49,593 bases of DNA from assembly GCA_934574045.1 (NCBI GenBank), contig CAKTMK010000014.1, positions 1-49,593 on the forward strand, read 5' to 3'. Below are positions 35,011-43,659 of the stretch, in pieces. This DNA comes from an uncultured Oscillibacter sp. (GTDB lineage Bacteria > Bacillota > Clostridia > Oscillospirales > Oscillospiraceae). A program made the position numbers and the translations under genes. Under the pieces are notes generated by a model. That model searched no databases and was not told where the DNA came from. It worked only from the letters and a program-made list of their open reading frames with translations. The stretch's first letter is position 1; every line of letters starts with the position of its first letter.

Positions 35011-35382
35011 ATGAATAACGAAGAGAAAATTCTTGAAATACTGGGCGTGATCCAGTCCGATGTCTCCGGCCTGAAGACTGACGTTGCCGATCTCAAGACC
35101 GACGTTGCCGGCCTGAAAAACGACGTTGCCGGCCTGAAAAACGACGTTGCCGGCCTGAAAAACGACGTTGCCGATCTCAAGACCCGCGTGACAAAGATTG
35201 AGATCACGCAGGAGAACGTGATCCTCCCCCAGCTCCAAACGCTGGCAGAGGGACAGGCCAACCTGCTGGCCACTCTGGCACCCAAGAGCCGCGTGGAGGC
35301 ACTGGAGGACGAGATGTCCTTCATGAAATCCGTGGTCAAGGCCCTCTCTCAGGAGGTCGCGGAACTGAAAAAGGCTCAGTAA
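35011..35382 (+). CDS. Coiled-coil protein with DVAGLKN heptad repeats
   Basis: 123 residues, no known family recognised. A helix from about residue 5 to 65 is made of exact seven-residue units (DVSGLKT, DVADLKT, DVAGLKN three times, DVADLKT) giving a regular leucine/valine coiled coil. A middle region (ITQENVILPQLQTLAEGQANLLATLAPKSR) and a second coiled coil (VEALEDEMSFMKSVVKALSQEVAELKKA) follow. No signal peptide or membrane segment, so a cytosolic oligomer. It has its own promoter, a good ribosome site and a hairpin after it, so it is expressed alone. The heptads are encoded by near-identical 21-bp DNA repeats, prone to copy-number change. Confidence 0.8.
   Translation: MNNEEKILEILGVIQSDVSGLKTDVADLKTDVAGLKNDVAGLKNDVAGLKNDVADLKTRVTKIEITQENVILPQLQTLAEGQANLLATLAPKSRVEALEDEMSFMKSVVKALSQEVAELKKAQ
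35059..35184 (+). repeat. Six tandem 21-bp repeats inside the coiled-coil gene
   Basis: Unit GACGTTGCCGGCCTGAAAAAC occurs three times perfectly (35101-35163). Flanking copies at 35080-35100 and 35164-35184 are identical to each other, and 35059-35079 is a diverged copy. Each unit encodes one heptad, so gain or loss keeps the frame. Confidence 0.95.
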
Positions 35383-35385
35383 ACG

Positions 35386-35414
35386 CAGCGCCGCCCGGCG
35401 GGCGGCGCTGTTCT
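35386..35414 (+). terminator. Probable weak terminator after the coiled-coil gene
   Basis: 10-bp GC stem CAGCGCCGCC with its complement (35386-35395/35401-35410), followed by TTCTC. Confidence 0.5.
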
Positions 35415-35437
35415 CATCAGAAAAGGAGCGTAACGCC

Positions 35438-37030
35438 ATGCTGAAGATCGAAGGGCTGCGGCTGCTGCCCGGTCAGGGACCGCGGGAGCTGGTGCGGGAG
35501 GCCGCCCGGCTTCTGCGGACGGAGGAGTCCCGCATCAAGGCGCTGCACGTCCTGCGCCGCAGCATCGACGCGCGGGACGGCGTGGAGCTGGTATACACCG
35601 CGGCGGTGGAGCTGGCGGACGAGGAAAAGCTCCTGCGCCGCCTGCACCGCAGCCGGAAGGTGAGCCGCTATATCCCCCCGCCGCCCTACGCACTGCCCGC
35701 GCCCATCGCGCTGCCGGAAACCGCGCCGGTGGTGGTGGGCGCCGGCCCCGCCGGTCTGTTCGCCGCGCTGGTTCTGGCGCTCTCCGGCGCCCGGCCCATC
35801 CTGCTGGAGCAGGGCCGGACGGTGGAGCAGCGTCAGGCGGACGTGGCGCGCTTCTGGCAGACCGGATCGCTGGAACCCCGCTCCAACGTGCAGTTCGGCG
35901 AGGGCGGCGCGGGCGCGTTTTCCGACGGGAAGCTCAACACCGGCACCAGGGACCCCCGCCACCGTTTCATTCTGGAGCAGCTCACCGCCTGCGGCGCGCC
36001 GGAGGACATCCTCATCGACGCCAAGCCCCACGTGGGGACCGATATGCTCCACATCGCCCTGAAAAACCTGCGCAGAAAGCTCCTGTCGCTGGGGGCGGAC
36101 ATCCGGTTCGAGACGCGGCTCACCGGCCTGCGGACCGAAAACGGCGCGCTGACCGGCCTGAGCGTGGAGGGTCCGGAGGGCGCTTACGCGCTGCCCTGCC
36201 GCCGCCTGATCCTCGCCCCCGGCCACTCCGCCCGCGGCACGTTCGAGCTGCTGCGGGGCGCGGGCGTTCCCATGGAGGCCAAGCCCTTCGCCGTGGGCGT
36301 GCGCATCGAGCACCGGCAGGCGGACATGGACGCGGTCCAGTACAAGCAGTACGCCGGACGGCCCGGCCTGCCCGCGTCCTCCTACAAGCTCTCCTGCCAC
36401 CTGCCCGACGGGCGGGCGGCGTACTCCTTCTGCGTCTGCCCCGGCGGCGAGGTGGTGGCCGCCGCGTCGGAACCGGGCCGCGCCGTGACCAACGGCATGA
36501 GCCGCTTCGCCCGGGACGGGGAAAACATCAACGGCGGCTTTCTGGTCAACGTGACGCCGGAGGACTTCGGCGGCGGCGCAGACCCTCTGGCGGGCGTTGC
36601 GTTCCAGCGGAAGCTGGAGGAGGACGCGTTCCGGCTGGGCGGCGGCGGCTTCCGCGCCCCGGCCCAGCGGGTGGAGGATTTTCTGGCCGGTCGGCCCTCC
36701 GCTGGTCCCGGCCGGGTGAAGCCCACATACCGCCCCGGCGTGACGTGGACGGATCTGCGGGGATGCCTGCCGGACTTCGTGGCGGACACGCTGGCGCAGG
36801 CCCTGCCGCTTCTGGACCGGAAGCTCCCGGGCTACGCCGCGGCGGACGCGGTGCTGACGGCGGTGGAGAGCCGCAGCTCCTCCCCCGTCCGCATTCCCAG
36901 AGACGAGACGTATCAAAGCGCGCTGCGGGGCCTGTATCCCTGCGGCGAGGGCGCGGGCTACGCCGGAGGCATCCTCTCCGCCGCAGCGGACGGGATGCGC
37001 TGCGCGGAAGCGCTGATAAAGTCACTTTAA
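35438..37030 (+). CDS. FAD-dependent dehydrogenase-like protein (COG2509 type)
   Basis: 530 residues. An N-terminal domain of about 90 residues (LKIEGLRLLPGQGPRELVREAARLL, then SIDARDGVELVYTAAVEL) precedes the FAD-binding dinucleotide motif VVVGAGPAGLFAALVLA near residue 97. FGEGGAGAFSDGKLNTG, LILAPGHSARGTFELL, AVGVRIEH and the closing LYPCGEGAGYAGGILSAAADGMRCAEAL are the signature of this widespread uncharacterised flavoprotein family. The substrate is unknown. Start ATG after AAAAGGAG. Followed by a D-2-hydroxyacid dehydrogenase 40 bases downstream. Confidence 0.9.
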   Translation: MLKIEGLRLLPGQGPRELVREAARLLRTEESRIKALHVLRRSIDARDGVELVYTAAVELADEEKLLRRLHRSRKVSRYIPPPPYALPAPIALPETAPVVVGAGPAGLFAALVLALSGARPILLEQGRTVEQRQADVARFWQTGSLEPRSNVQFGEGGAGAFSDGKLNTGTRDPRHRFILEQLTACGAPEDILIDAKPHVGTDMLHIALKNLRRKLLSLGADIRFETRLTGLRTENGALTGLSVEGPEGAYALPCRRLILAPGHSARGTFELLRGAGVPMEAKPFAVGVRIEHRQADMDAVQYKQYAGRPGLPASSYKLSCHLPDGRAAYSFCVCPGGEVVAAASEPGRAVTNGMSRFARDGENINGGFLVNVTPEDFGGGADPLAGVAFQRKLEEDAFRLGGGGFRAPAQRVEDFLAGRPSAGPGRVKPTYRPGVTWTDLRGCLPDFVADTLAQALPLLDRKLPGYAAADAVLTAVESRSSSPVRIPRDETYQSALRGLYPCGEGAGYAGGILSAAADGMRCAEALIKSL

Positions 37031-37070
37031 GCCCCGCCCTCGGCGGGAGCATGGATCAGGAGGAACGAAT

Positions 37071-38033
37071 ATGAGCCGGATCATCTGTGTTGTCAACGAA
37101 TTCATTACGGACGCCCACAGGCGGCAGATCGACGCCGCCGCGGAAAAGCACGGCTTTTCCGTCCGCTACTACCAGACCAAGGCCGACGCCTCCGGCCATC
37201 TGGCCGACTGCGAGGTGCTGTTCGGCCACTGGCGCTCCCTGCTGAAGGAAGCGCCGATGCTGAAGTGGTACTGCTGCTCCTACGCAGGCGTGGACCCCTA
37301 TCAGCCGCCGTTCCGGTTCCCGGAGGGTGTGCTGCTGACCAACTCCTCCGGAGCCTACGGCGTGACCATCTCCGAGCACATTATGATGGTCACCCTGATG
37401 CTCCAGCGGCGGATGCTGGACTACGCCCAGATCGTCCGCGACCGGGGCTGGACCAACGATCTGCCCGTGCGCTCCATTCAGGGCAGCCGCCTGACCCTGC
37501 TGGGGACCGGCGACATCGGCACCACTTTCGCCCAGCGGGCCAAGGCCCTCTGCCCCGCCTCCGTCACCGGCGTGAACCGCAGCGGCCGCGTGCCCGACCC
37601 GGTATATGACCGGGTGATGCCCATGGCGGAGCTGGACCGCGTCCTGCCGGAGACGGACATCCTCGTCATGTCTCTGCCCTCCACGCCGGAAACGGTTGGC
37701 ATTCTCTCCCGGGAACGGCTGGCCCTGCTGCCGGAGAGCGCCATTCTCGTCAACGTGGGCCGGGGCAGCGCCATCGATCAGGACGCGCTGATGGACGCGC
37801 TGAACGCCGGACGGCTGGCCGGGGCGGCGCTGGACGTGATGACGCCGGAGCCGCTGCCCGCCGACCACCCCCTCTGGACCACGAAAAACCTGCTCATCAC
37901 GCCCCACGTGGCGGGCAACATGACCCTCGGCTACACCTGCAACAAGACCGTCTCCATGTTCTGCGACGATCTGGAGAATTACGCCGAGGGCCGTCCGCTG
38001 AAGCATCTGGTGGATCTCAAGCGCGGATACTGA
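37071..38033 (+). CDS. D-isomer-specific 2-hydroxyacid dehydrogenase family protein
   Basis: 320 residues. The NAD-binding core begins at LTLLGTGDIGTTFAQRAKAL (G-x-G-x2-G). The catalytic arginine is in LVNVGRGSAID and the catalytic histidine in LITPHVAGNMTLGYTC. The N-terminal substrate domain (YCCSYAGVDPYQ) is typical of the family. Reduces a 2-oxo acid to a D-2-hydroxy acid or the reverse; the substrate cannot be named. Start ATG with AGGAGGAACGAAT upstream. Probably one transcript with the flavoprotein; ends at a strong bidirectional terminator shared with proS. Confidence 0.9.
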   Translation: MSRIICVVNEFITDAHRRQIDAAAEKHGFSVRYYQTKADASGHLADCEVLFGHWRSLLKEAPMLKWYCCSYAGVDPYQPPFRFPEGVLLTNSSGAYGVTISEHIMMVTLMLQRRMLDYAQIVRDRGWTNDLPVRSIQGSRLTLLGTGDIGTTFAQRAKALCPASVTGVNRSGRVPDPVYDRVMPMAELDRVLPETDILVMSLPSTPETVGILSRERLALLPESAILVNVGRGSAIDQDALMDALNAGRLAGAALDVMTPEPLPADHPLWTTKNLLITPHVAGNMTLGYTCNKTVSMFCDDLENYAEGRPLKHLVDLKRGY

Positions 38034-38050
38034 GCCGCGCGGACGCAAAA

Positions 38051-38088
38051 ACCGCCCCCGGACCCATAGGTCCGGGGGCGGTCCTTTT
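38051..38088. terminator. Bidirectional terminator
   Basis: Perfect 14-bp stem (38051-38064 with 38069-38082, loop cata), T5 on both sides. Ends the dehydrogenase (plus) and proS (minus) transcripts. Confidence 0.92.
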
Positions 38089-38107
38089 TCGGTTCAGCCG
38101 GAGCGGC

Positions 38108-39547
38108 TCAATAGGCCACGCCCCAGTAAATATCGGTCTTGCAGGGCTTGCCGCACACGGGGCAGACGCCCTCGGTGCCGCTCTGCTCAAGGGGCATGCA
38201 GCGGGAGGTGACGCCCGCCTGCTCCTTCATGGCCAGCTCGCACTCCAGCGCGCCGCACCACTTGGAGCGCAGGAAGCCGCCCTTGCCCTCGGCAATGGCC
38301 TTGGCCTCGGCGGGAGAGTGGATGTCGAAGGTGTTGTCCTCCCGGTTCTTCAGCGCCATGGCGTACATATTGTCGTGCACCGCGTCCAGCAGCGCCCGGA
38401 TCTGCTCCTCCAGCTCCGCCAGAGGAACGAAGGTCTTTTCGCCGGTGTCCCGGCGGGCCACGACGCACTGCTCCTTCTCCATATCCTTGGGGCCGATCTC
38501 CACCCGCAGGGGAACGCCCTTCATCTCATACTCGGCAAACTTCCAGCCGGGAGAATTGTCGGAGTCGTCCAGCTTGACCCGCAGGCCCGCGTCCAGCAGA
38601 CGCTGCTTCAGGCTGTTGGCCGCGTCCAGCACGCCCTCGCGGTGCTGCGCCACGGGGATGACCACCACCTGCACCGGCGCGATCCGGGGCGGCAGGACCA
38701 AACCGTTGTCATCGCCGTGGGTCATGATGAGGCCGCCGATGATGCGGGTGGACAGGCCCCAGGACGTCTCGTAGGGATGGACCTGCCGGTTGTTCTTATC
38801 CGTGAACGTGATGTCGAAGGCGCCGGCGAAGCCGTTTCCGAAATAGTGGCTGGTGCCGCCCTGAAGCGCCTTATGGTCGTGCATCATGCACTCGATGGTG
38901 TACGTGGCCTCCGCGCCGGCGAACTTCTCCTTGTCCGTCTTTCTGCCGCGGATCACAGGCATGGCCAGCACGTTCTCGCAGAACGAGGCATAGCACTCCA
39001 GCTGCTGCTCCGTCTCGGCGATGGCCTCCTCCGGCGTGGCGTGGAGGGTGTGGCCCTCCTGCCAGAGGAACTCCCGGTGGCGCAGGAAGGGGCGGGAGGT
39101 CTTTTCCCACCGCAGCACGCTGCACCACTGGTTATAGAGCATGGGCAGGTCCCGCCAGGAGTGGACGACCCGGCTCCAGTGGTCGCAGAACACGGTCTCC
39201 GACGTGGGGCGGACACACAGCGGCTCGTCCAGCTTTTCGCTGCCGCCCATGGTGACCCATGCGCACTCCGGCGCGAAGCCGGAAACGTGGTCCTTCTCCT
39301 TCTGAAGCAGGGACTCAGGGATCAGCATGGGCATGGAGACGTTGGTGTGGCCCGTCTTTTTGAACTCCCCGTCCAGAATCTTCTGGATGTTTTCCCAGAT
39401 GGCGTAGCCGTAAGGCCGCAGGACAAACATTCCCTTGGTGCTGGTGTAGTCGATCAGCTCCGCCTTTTTGCATACGTCGGTATACCACTGGGCGAAATCG
39501 GTGTCCCGGGACGTGATGGCGTCCACCTGTCTTTTATCCTGTGCCAT
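38108..39547 (-). CDS. proS: Prolyl-tRNA synthetase, short (ProS type 3, archaeal/eukaryote-like)
   Basis: Charges tRNA-Pro with proline. 479 residues from ATG 39547, which has AAAGGA nine bases upstream; the in-frame ATG three codons earlier touches that site. Class II motifs: the motif 2 region SRPFLRHREFLWQEGHT and motif 3 region THGDDNGLVLPPRIAPVQVV. There is no room for the INS editing domain of the long bacterial form. The C-terminal extension ends in a zinc-type CPVCGKPC and the terminal tyrosine (WGVAY), hallmarks of the short form. Own consensus promoter; no T-box motif seen. Confidence 0.96.
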   Translation of the reverse strand: MAQDKRQVDAITSRDTDFAQWYTDVCKKAELIDYTSTKGMFVLRPYGYAIWENIQKILDGEFKKTGHTNVSMPMLIPESLLQKEKDHVSGFAPECAWVTMGGSEKLDEPLCVRPTSETVFCDHWSRVVHSWRDLPMLYNQWCSVLRWEKTSRPFLRHREFLWQEGHTLHATPEEAIAETEQQLECYASFCENVLAMPVIRGRKTDKEKFAGAEATYTIECMMHDHKALQGGTSHYFGNGFAGAFDITFTDKNNRQVHPYETSWGLSTRIIGGLIMTHGDDNGLVLPPRIAPVQVVVIPVAQHREGVLDAANSLKQRLLDAGLRVKLDDSDNSPGWKFAEYEMKGVPLRVEIGPKDMEKEQCVVARRDTGEKTFVPLAELEEQIRALLDAVHDNMYAMALKNREDNTFDIHSPAEAKAIAEGKGGFLRSKWCGALECELAMKEQAGVTSRCMPLEQSGTEGVCPVCGKPCKTDIYWGVAY

Positions 39548-39607
39548 ATTCTTCATTCCTTTATATCAATAGTGATCTGCCTGCGGCAGCGCGTGTACCA
39601 ATGCACT

Positions 39608-39636
39608 ATTTTATCCAGTCCGCCGGAAATTGTCAA
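39608..39636 (-). promoter_or_regulatory. proS promoter
   Basis: Minus strand TTGACA, 17 bases, TAAAAT. Lies between proS and the LysR stop, giving a leader of about 55 bases. Confidence 0.85.
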
Positions 39637-39647
39637 CTGTTTGCCGC

Positions 39648-40613
39648 TCAGCCCCGCAGAACGGACCGCTGGTCCTGCCGCTCCCGGGTATAGGCCGCCG
39701 CGTCCGCCGCGGCCTGCTCCAGCAGGGCCGCGAACTCCCGGGCAGGCGGCGAGAGCTTATCGTTCTTTCCGTGGATCCAGCCCAGCCGGATGCTGCCCCG
39801 CCCCTTCAGGGGGATGGAGAGCACCCGCTCGTCACTCAGTCCCTCGGTCAGAAGGCCGCAGCCGGCAGCATAGGCGTCCGTGGACGCCAGAACGCCCCGC
39901 ATCGCCGCCAGACTGTTGACACACACGGTGCGGGCGGGCCGGTGCTCCGGCAGGGGGCGGCATTCCTCCCCGCACTCCGCCGCCGCGCCCTGCTCCCGCT
40001 CGAAAAACACATAGGGGTACTCCGCCAGCTTCGTCTCCGTCAGAATGTCGCACCCGGCCAGCGGGTGGTCCCGCCGGATATACACGCAGGGCGGCGCAGC
40101 CGCCACCTGATGGAACTCCACATTCCGGTCGTCCAGACGGCGGCGGACGGTCTTTTCCGTCAGGTCCGAGAGGAACAGCACGCCGATGTCCGCCCGGTGC
40201 TCGCACACGTCCTGAATCACCGTGTCCATGCCCGCCTCCCGGATGGAGAACTGGTAATTGGAGGCGGCCGTTTTCCGCAGGAGCCGGACGAACGCGTCCT
40301 CCGCGAAGGGATAGCGCTGGGTGGAGACGGAAAAGCGCACCGCCGCCGGTGCGCTGCGCCCGCCGGAGTACAGCTCCTCGATCCGGCGCTTCTGCTCCAG
40401 CAGCGCCTCCGCGTGGGCCAGAAACTCCTCGCCCTCCGGCGTGAACTCCACGCCGCGGTTGCTGCGGTTGAAAAACTGGATGCCCAGCTCCTCCTCCAGA
40501 TCCCGGATCGCGGTGGAGATCCCGGACTGGGATAAAAACAGGTTCCGCGCCGCCCGGTTGATCGAGCCGCACCTGCCGACCTCCACCACGTAAGAAAGCT
40601 GCTGGAATGTCAT
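39648..40613 (-). CDS. LysR-family transcriptional regulator
   Basis: 321 residues. N-terminal winged helix (FQQLSYVVEVGRCGSINRAARNLFLSQSGISTAIRDLEEELGIQFFNRSNRGVEFTPEGEEFL) followed by a periplasmic-binding-like effector domain (about 90-300). The effector is not evident. Closest neighbours are the dehydrogenase/lactate permease genes just upstream on the same strand and proS downstream, so it may control 2-hydroxy-acid metabolism; it is not divergently placed as is usual. Start ATG after AGGAGGAG. Its own promoter is flanked by direct repeats that could be operator half-sites. Confidence 0.93.
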   Translation of the reverse strand: MTFQQLSYVVEVGRCGSINRAARNLFLSQSGISTAIRDLEEELGIQFFNRSNRGVEFTPEGEEFLAHAEALLEQKRRIEELYSGGRSAPAAVRFSVSTQRYPFAEDAFVRLLRKTAASNYQFSIREAGMDTVIQDVCEHRADIGVLFLSDLTEKTVRRRLDDRNVEFHQVAAAPPCVYIRRDHPLAGCDILTETKLAEYPYVFFEREQGAAAECGEECRPLPEHRPARTVCVNSLAAMRGVLASTDAYAAGCGLLTEGLSDERVLSIPLKGRGSIRLGWIHGKNDKLSPPAREFAALLEQAAADAAAYTRERQDQRSVLRG

Positions 40614-40645
40614 CGCGCTCCTCCTCTTGCTCTGTTGCTGTCCCC

Positions 40646-40674
40646 ATTATAGAAATTTCAGAGAAACTTGTCAA
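40646..40674 (-). promoter_or_regulatory. Promoter of the LysR gene (perfect consensus)
   Basis: Minus strand TTGACA, 17 bases, TATAAT. The -10 lies in ATTATAGAAATT (40646-40657), and a near copy ATTATAGGAAATT sits 32 bases upstream (40678-40690), suggesting a regulated site. Confidence 0.9.
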
Positions 40675-40705
40675 TTTATTATAGGAAATTCCGGTAACGC
40701 GCCGC

Positions 40706-40744
40706 AAAAAGCGCGCCGGACGGGCGAAAGCCGTCCGGCGCGCT
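40706..40744 (-). terminator. Terminator of the 2-hydroxyacid dehydrogenase gene
   Basis: Stem AGCGCGCCGGACGG with its complement (40710-40723/40731-40744), followed on the minus strand by T4-5. Confidence 0.88.
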
Positions 40745-40757
40745 GAGACGCAGGCCC

Positions 40758-41708
40758 TCAGATCTCCTTGAGATGCTCCATATTGTGCCGCACTTCCTCG
40801 CAGCAGTTGTGGAACGCGGCCTTTTCCTCCGCCGTCAGGGGAAGCTCCACCACTTCCTCCACGCCGTTTTTGCCGATCACGCAGGGAACGCCCACATAAA
40901 GGCCGCTCTCGCCGTACTCGCCGCACAGCTCCGCAGAGGCAGGCATGATCTGCTTTTCGTCATGCAGCACGATGCTGACCATCCGGGCGGCGGTGGTGGC
41001 GATGGCGTACTCCGTGCAGAACTTGCCGGAGAAGGTGGCCCAGCCCGCGCCGATGGACTCCTTCTGGAGGGCCTCCCGGTCGAACTGGAAGCGGGGGTCG
41101 CCGGTCTTGGCCCAGTCGTCCAGACTGCGGCCCCGGAAGGACACGGCGGACCACGCGGCGATCTGGGCGTTGCCGTGCTCGCCGAGCATATAGGCGGTGA
41201 TGGACTTGTGGTCCACGCCGGTCTGGCGGGCCAGCGTGGAGATCAGGCGGGCGGTGTCAAGGCCCGTGCCGGTGCCGAACACGCGGCCCTTGGGCAGGCC
41301 AAGGCCCATGGCCAGCTCCCGCGTCACGATGTCGCAGGGGTTGGTGATGTTCACCAGAACGCCGTCAAAGCCGCTGGCCTTGATCTTGTCCACATAGCTG
41401 CGCACAGCGGGGATGGTAAAGTCCATCTCCGTGACCCGGTTGTGGTTGCCCCGCAGCAGGTCGATCTTGCCGGTGGAGTTGACGATCACGTCGCAGTCCC
41501 CCAGATCCGCAAAGTCCCCCACGCTCACGCGCACCCGGTGGGGCAGATACGCCACCGCGTCAAACAGGTCCTGACACTCGCTTTTCACCTTGGCCTCGTT
41601 CTGGTCCACCAGAACGATCTCGTCCACGATGCCCTGCACCGCCAGCGAATACATCACGTGTGCGCCCACATGGCCCAGACCGATCACGCCTGCTTTTCTC
41701 GTTTTCAT
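40758..41708 (-). CDS. L-2-hydroxyisocaproate/L-lactate dehydrogenase family protein
   Basis: 316 residues from ATG 41708, which has AGGAGG nine bases upstream; the frame opens 11 codons earlier without a site. NAD motif VIGLGHVGAHV, DQNEAKVKSECQDLFDA, ITNPCDIVT, GTGTGLDTARL and the catalytic histidine in LGEHGNAQIAAWS. These blocks resemble L-2-hydroxyisocaproate dehydrogenase of lactobacilli more than ordinary lactate dehydrogenase. In particular the substrate loop (STGKIDLLRGNHNRVTE) replaces the usual PQKPGETR-type loop. So it probably reduces a 2-oxo acid other than, or besides, pyruvate. It lies 120 bases after the lactate permease gene. Confidence 0.85.
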   Translation of the reverse strand: MKTRKAGVIGLGHVGAHVMYSLAVQGIVDEIVLVDQNEAKVKSECQDLFDAVAYLPHRVRVSVGDFADLGDCDVIVNSTGKIDLLRGNHNRVTEMDFTIPAVRSYVDKIKASGFDGVLVNITNPCDIVTRELAMGLGLPKGRVFGTGTGLDTARLISTLARQTGVDHKSITAYMLGEHGNAQIAAWSAVSFRGRSLDDWAKTGDPRFQFDREALQKESIGAGWATFSGKFCTEYAIATTAARMVSIVLHDEKQIMPASAELCGEYGESGLYVGVPCVIGKNGVEEVVELPLTAEEKAAFHNCCEEVRHNMEHLKEI

Positions 41709-41828
41709 GGAATCGTACCTCCTGAATGTTATCTTTCGCATCCGCCCGCGCGGGGAGGGGGATCGCTCCCCCTCCCCGCAGGCGGCCTTCTGCCTGTACT
41801 TATTTACCTATTATACATATGTGCACCC

Positions 41829-43568
41829 TCACATACCGAAGTGGGGAAACAGCACCAGTGTATACGCCATGGTCAGCACCATGTAGAGCGCCACCAGAAT
41901 GCCGCAGGCCGGGATCGTCTTGCGCATGATCTTGGACTCGTTGCCCACCTGACCCACCGTGGCGCAGGCCGCCACCGTGTTGTTGGGGCAGATCAGGTTG
42001 CCCAGAGACGCGCCCGCGTTCTGTCCGGCAAAGACGGTGATGGGGTTCATGCCCAGCGAGGCGGCTGCCTGCGTGTGCATCCCGGCGAACATGATATTGG
42101 AGCCGAGACCGGTGCCGGTGATGAAGGAGCCCATGGTGCCGATCAGCACGGCGGCGGCGGGGTAGAACATACCGGCCAGCGCGGCGATATCGCCGGCGAT
42201 CAGGCTCATCATGCCCGTGGCCTCAGACTGCATGATATAGGAGAGGACCAGCAAACTGCCCATCGTCACCAGCACGGGGCAGACCGAGCGGACCGTCATT
42301 TTGCAGACCTCCGGGAACTCGCTGCGGCCCAGCGCCTTCGCCACCGCGCCGGGGAAGCTGCGCACCGCGCCCGCGATGGAGAAGGACGCGCGGCCCTCCA
42401 TGGCCCGGACCTGCGCCGCGCTGACCTGCTCATAGACCGTCTCGCCGTTTTTCGTCACCCGGGCGACCGTGACGCTGCCGCCGCCCACGGCTCCGCTGAA
42501 CGCGCCGCCGAAGTCCTCGGCCCGCATGCCCAGCGTGATCGCGCCCAGCACGGCGCACAGGAAGATGACCGCGTCCACCCAGACGATATAGCCGAAGGTG
42601 CACATCAGGGCAAAGCCGTTTTTCACCAGCGCGGGGACGCCGTACCGCACGGCGGGGAGCAGGACCAGCATGCAGATGTACGGGGACATGGCGCGCCACG
42701 CGCTGTATCTGCGCTGAGCGCCGCCGGCGGAGTGATACCGGAACTCATCAGGCGTCTTGATTGGGACCAGCTTCACATACGCCACGGAGAGAAGCATGGA
42801 GACAAGGCCCGTGCCCATGGAGGTGACCTCCGGGCCGACGAAGTTGCTGAGGAAGAACATGACCGCGCCGGTGGTCACGCCCGCGTAGCAGAGATAGGGG
42901 ACGATATTCTTGAAGCCCTTGCGGCCAAAGGCGATGGCGACCATGATGAAGGGAATGACCATCACGCCGAACATATGGATGCGGCCCACCATGGCGGAGT
43001 TGAGCGCCGCGGTGGAAACGCCCGCGTCCACCAGCGCCGCGCCGCCGGAGATGGTGGTCAGGCCCGCGCCGCCCCAGGAGCAGGGCGTTGCGTCGCCCAG
43101 CAGGGCCGCCGCGATGGCCACCACCGGATCAAAGCCCAGCGCCACGAGGAACGGAGCCGCGATGGCCGCCGGAGAACCGGCGCCCGCGGCGCCCTCCAGA
43201 AAGATGGGGACCATCATGCCCACCATGATGAGCTGCACGCGCCGGTCGCCGCCGGAGAGGTCGGCCACCGTGCTCTTCACGTCGTCGATGGCGCCGGTCT
43301 TTTTCAGCGTGTTGAGGATCACGAACGCGCCGAAGACCATAATGACGATCTTGCCGCCCTCCTTGAGACCCTTCCACACCAGCGCGTCATAGACCGCCAC
43401 GTTTTCCTTGAAGGTCAGGCCCCCCACGTTGAAATACGTAAAGGCCAGCGCCAGCGTCCACAGAAGCGCCAGAGGCGCCACCTTCATCGCCGGTTTTTTG
43501 AACGCCAGGATGCCCACCAGCACAAACGCGATGGGACTGACGGCCAATGCAAATTCAAACACTCTCAT
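41829..43568 (-). CDS. lctP: L-lactate permease (LctP family)
   Basis: 579 residues with 12 or more membrane helices; a proton-coupled lactate/glycolate transporter. Family blocks: VPIFLEGAAGAGSPAAIAAP, GDATPCSWGGAGLTTI, GSFITGTGLGSNIMFAGM and FAGQNAGASLGNLICPNNTVAACATVGQVG. A cytosolic loop of about 90 residues in the middle (SVTVARVTKNGETVYEQVSAAQVRAMEGRASF) is longer than usual. Start ATG after AAAGGAAAAGGAG. No promoter is obvious directly in front; transcription may arise from read-through of the small gene at 43660-43932. Followed by the 2-hydroxyacid dehydrogenase, so the pair likely imports or exports and oxidises or reduces a 2-hydroxy acid. Confidence 0.92.
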   Translation of the reverse strand: MRVFEFALAVSPIAFVLVGILAFKKPAMKVAPLALLWTLALAFTYFNVGGLTFKENVAVYDALVWKGLKEGGKIVIMVFGAFVILNTLKKTGAIDDVKSTVADLSGGDRRVQLIMVGMMVPIFLEGAAGAGSPAAIAAPFLVALGFDPVVAIAAALLGDATPCSWGGAGLTTISGGAALVDAGVSTAALNSAMVGRIHMFGVMVIPFIMVAIAFGRKGFKNIVPYLCYAGVTTGAVMFFLSNFVGPEVTSMGTGLVSMLLSVAYVKLVPIKTPDEFRYHSAGGAQRRYSAWRAMSPYICMLVLLPAVRYGVPALVKNGFALMCTFGYIVWVDAVIFLCAVLGAITLGMRAEDFGGAFSGAVGGGSVTVARVTKNGETVYEQVSAAQVRAMEGRASFSIAGAVRSFPGAVAKALGRSEFPEVCKMTVRSVCPVLVTMGSLLVLSYIMQSEATGMMSLIAGDIAALAGMFYPAAAVLIGTMGSFITGTGLGSNIMFAGMHTQAAASLGMNPITVFAGQNAGASLGNLICPNNTVAACATVGQVGNESKIMRKTIPACGILVALYMVLTMAYTLVLFPHFGM

Positions 43569-43600
43569 AACCGTTTCTCCTTTTCCTTTGCGGATCGAAA

Positions 43601-43642
43601 ATAAAAAGAGAAGCGGCCCCGCCTGCCGGCGGAGCCGCTTCT
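43601..43642 (-). terminator. Hairpin terminator or attenuator between the small hydrophobic gene and lctP
   Basis: Stem 43609-43623 with 43628-43642 (two mismatched positions), followed on the minus strand by TTTTTATTTT. It lies 30 bases before the lctP start, so it may meter lctP expression. Confidence 0.75.
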
Positions 43643-43659
43643 GATTTCACAGATGAAAA

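Noticed and set aside
35059..35184. CRISPR-like or minisatellite array.
   Set aside because: The 21-bp units are contiguous, in frame and encode heptads of a coiled coil; there are no spacers.
40773..43604. A 943-codon plus-strand frame opposite the dehydrogenase and lactate permease.
   Set aside because: Histidine/arginine/aspartate-rich shadow of membrane-protein codons on the other strand.
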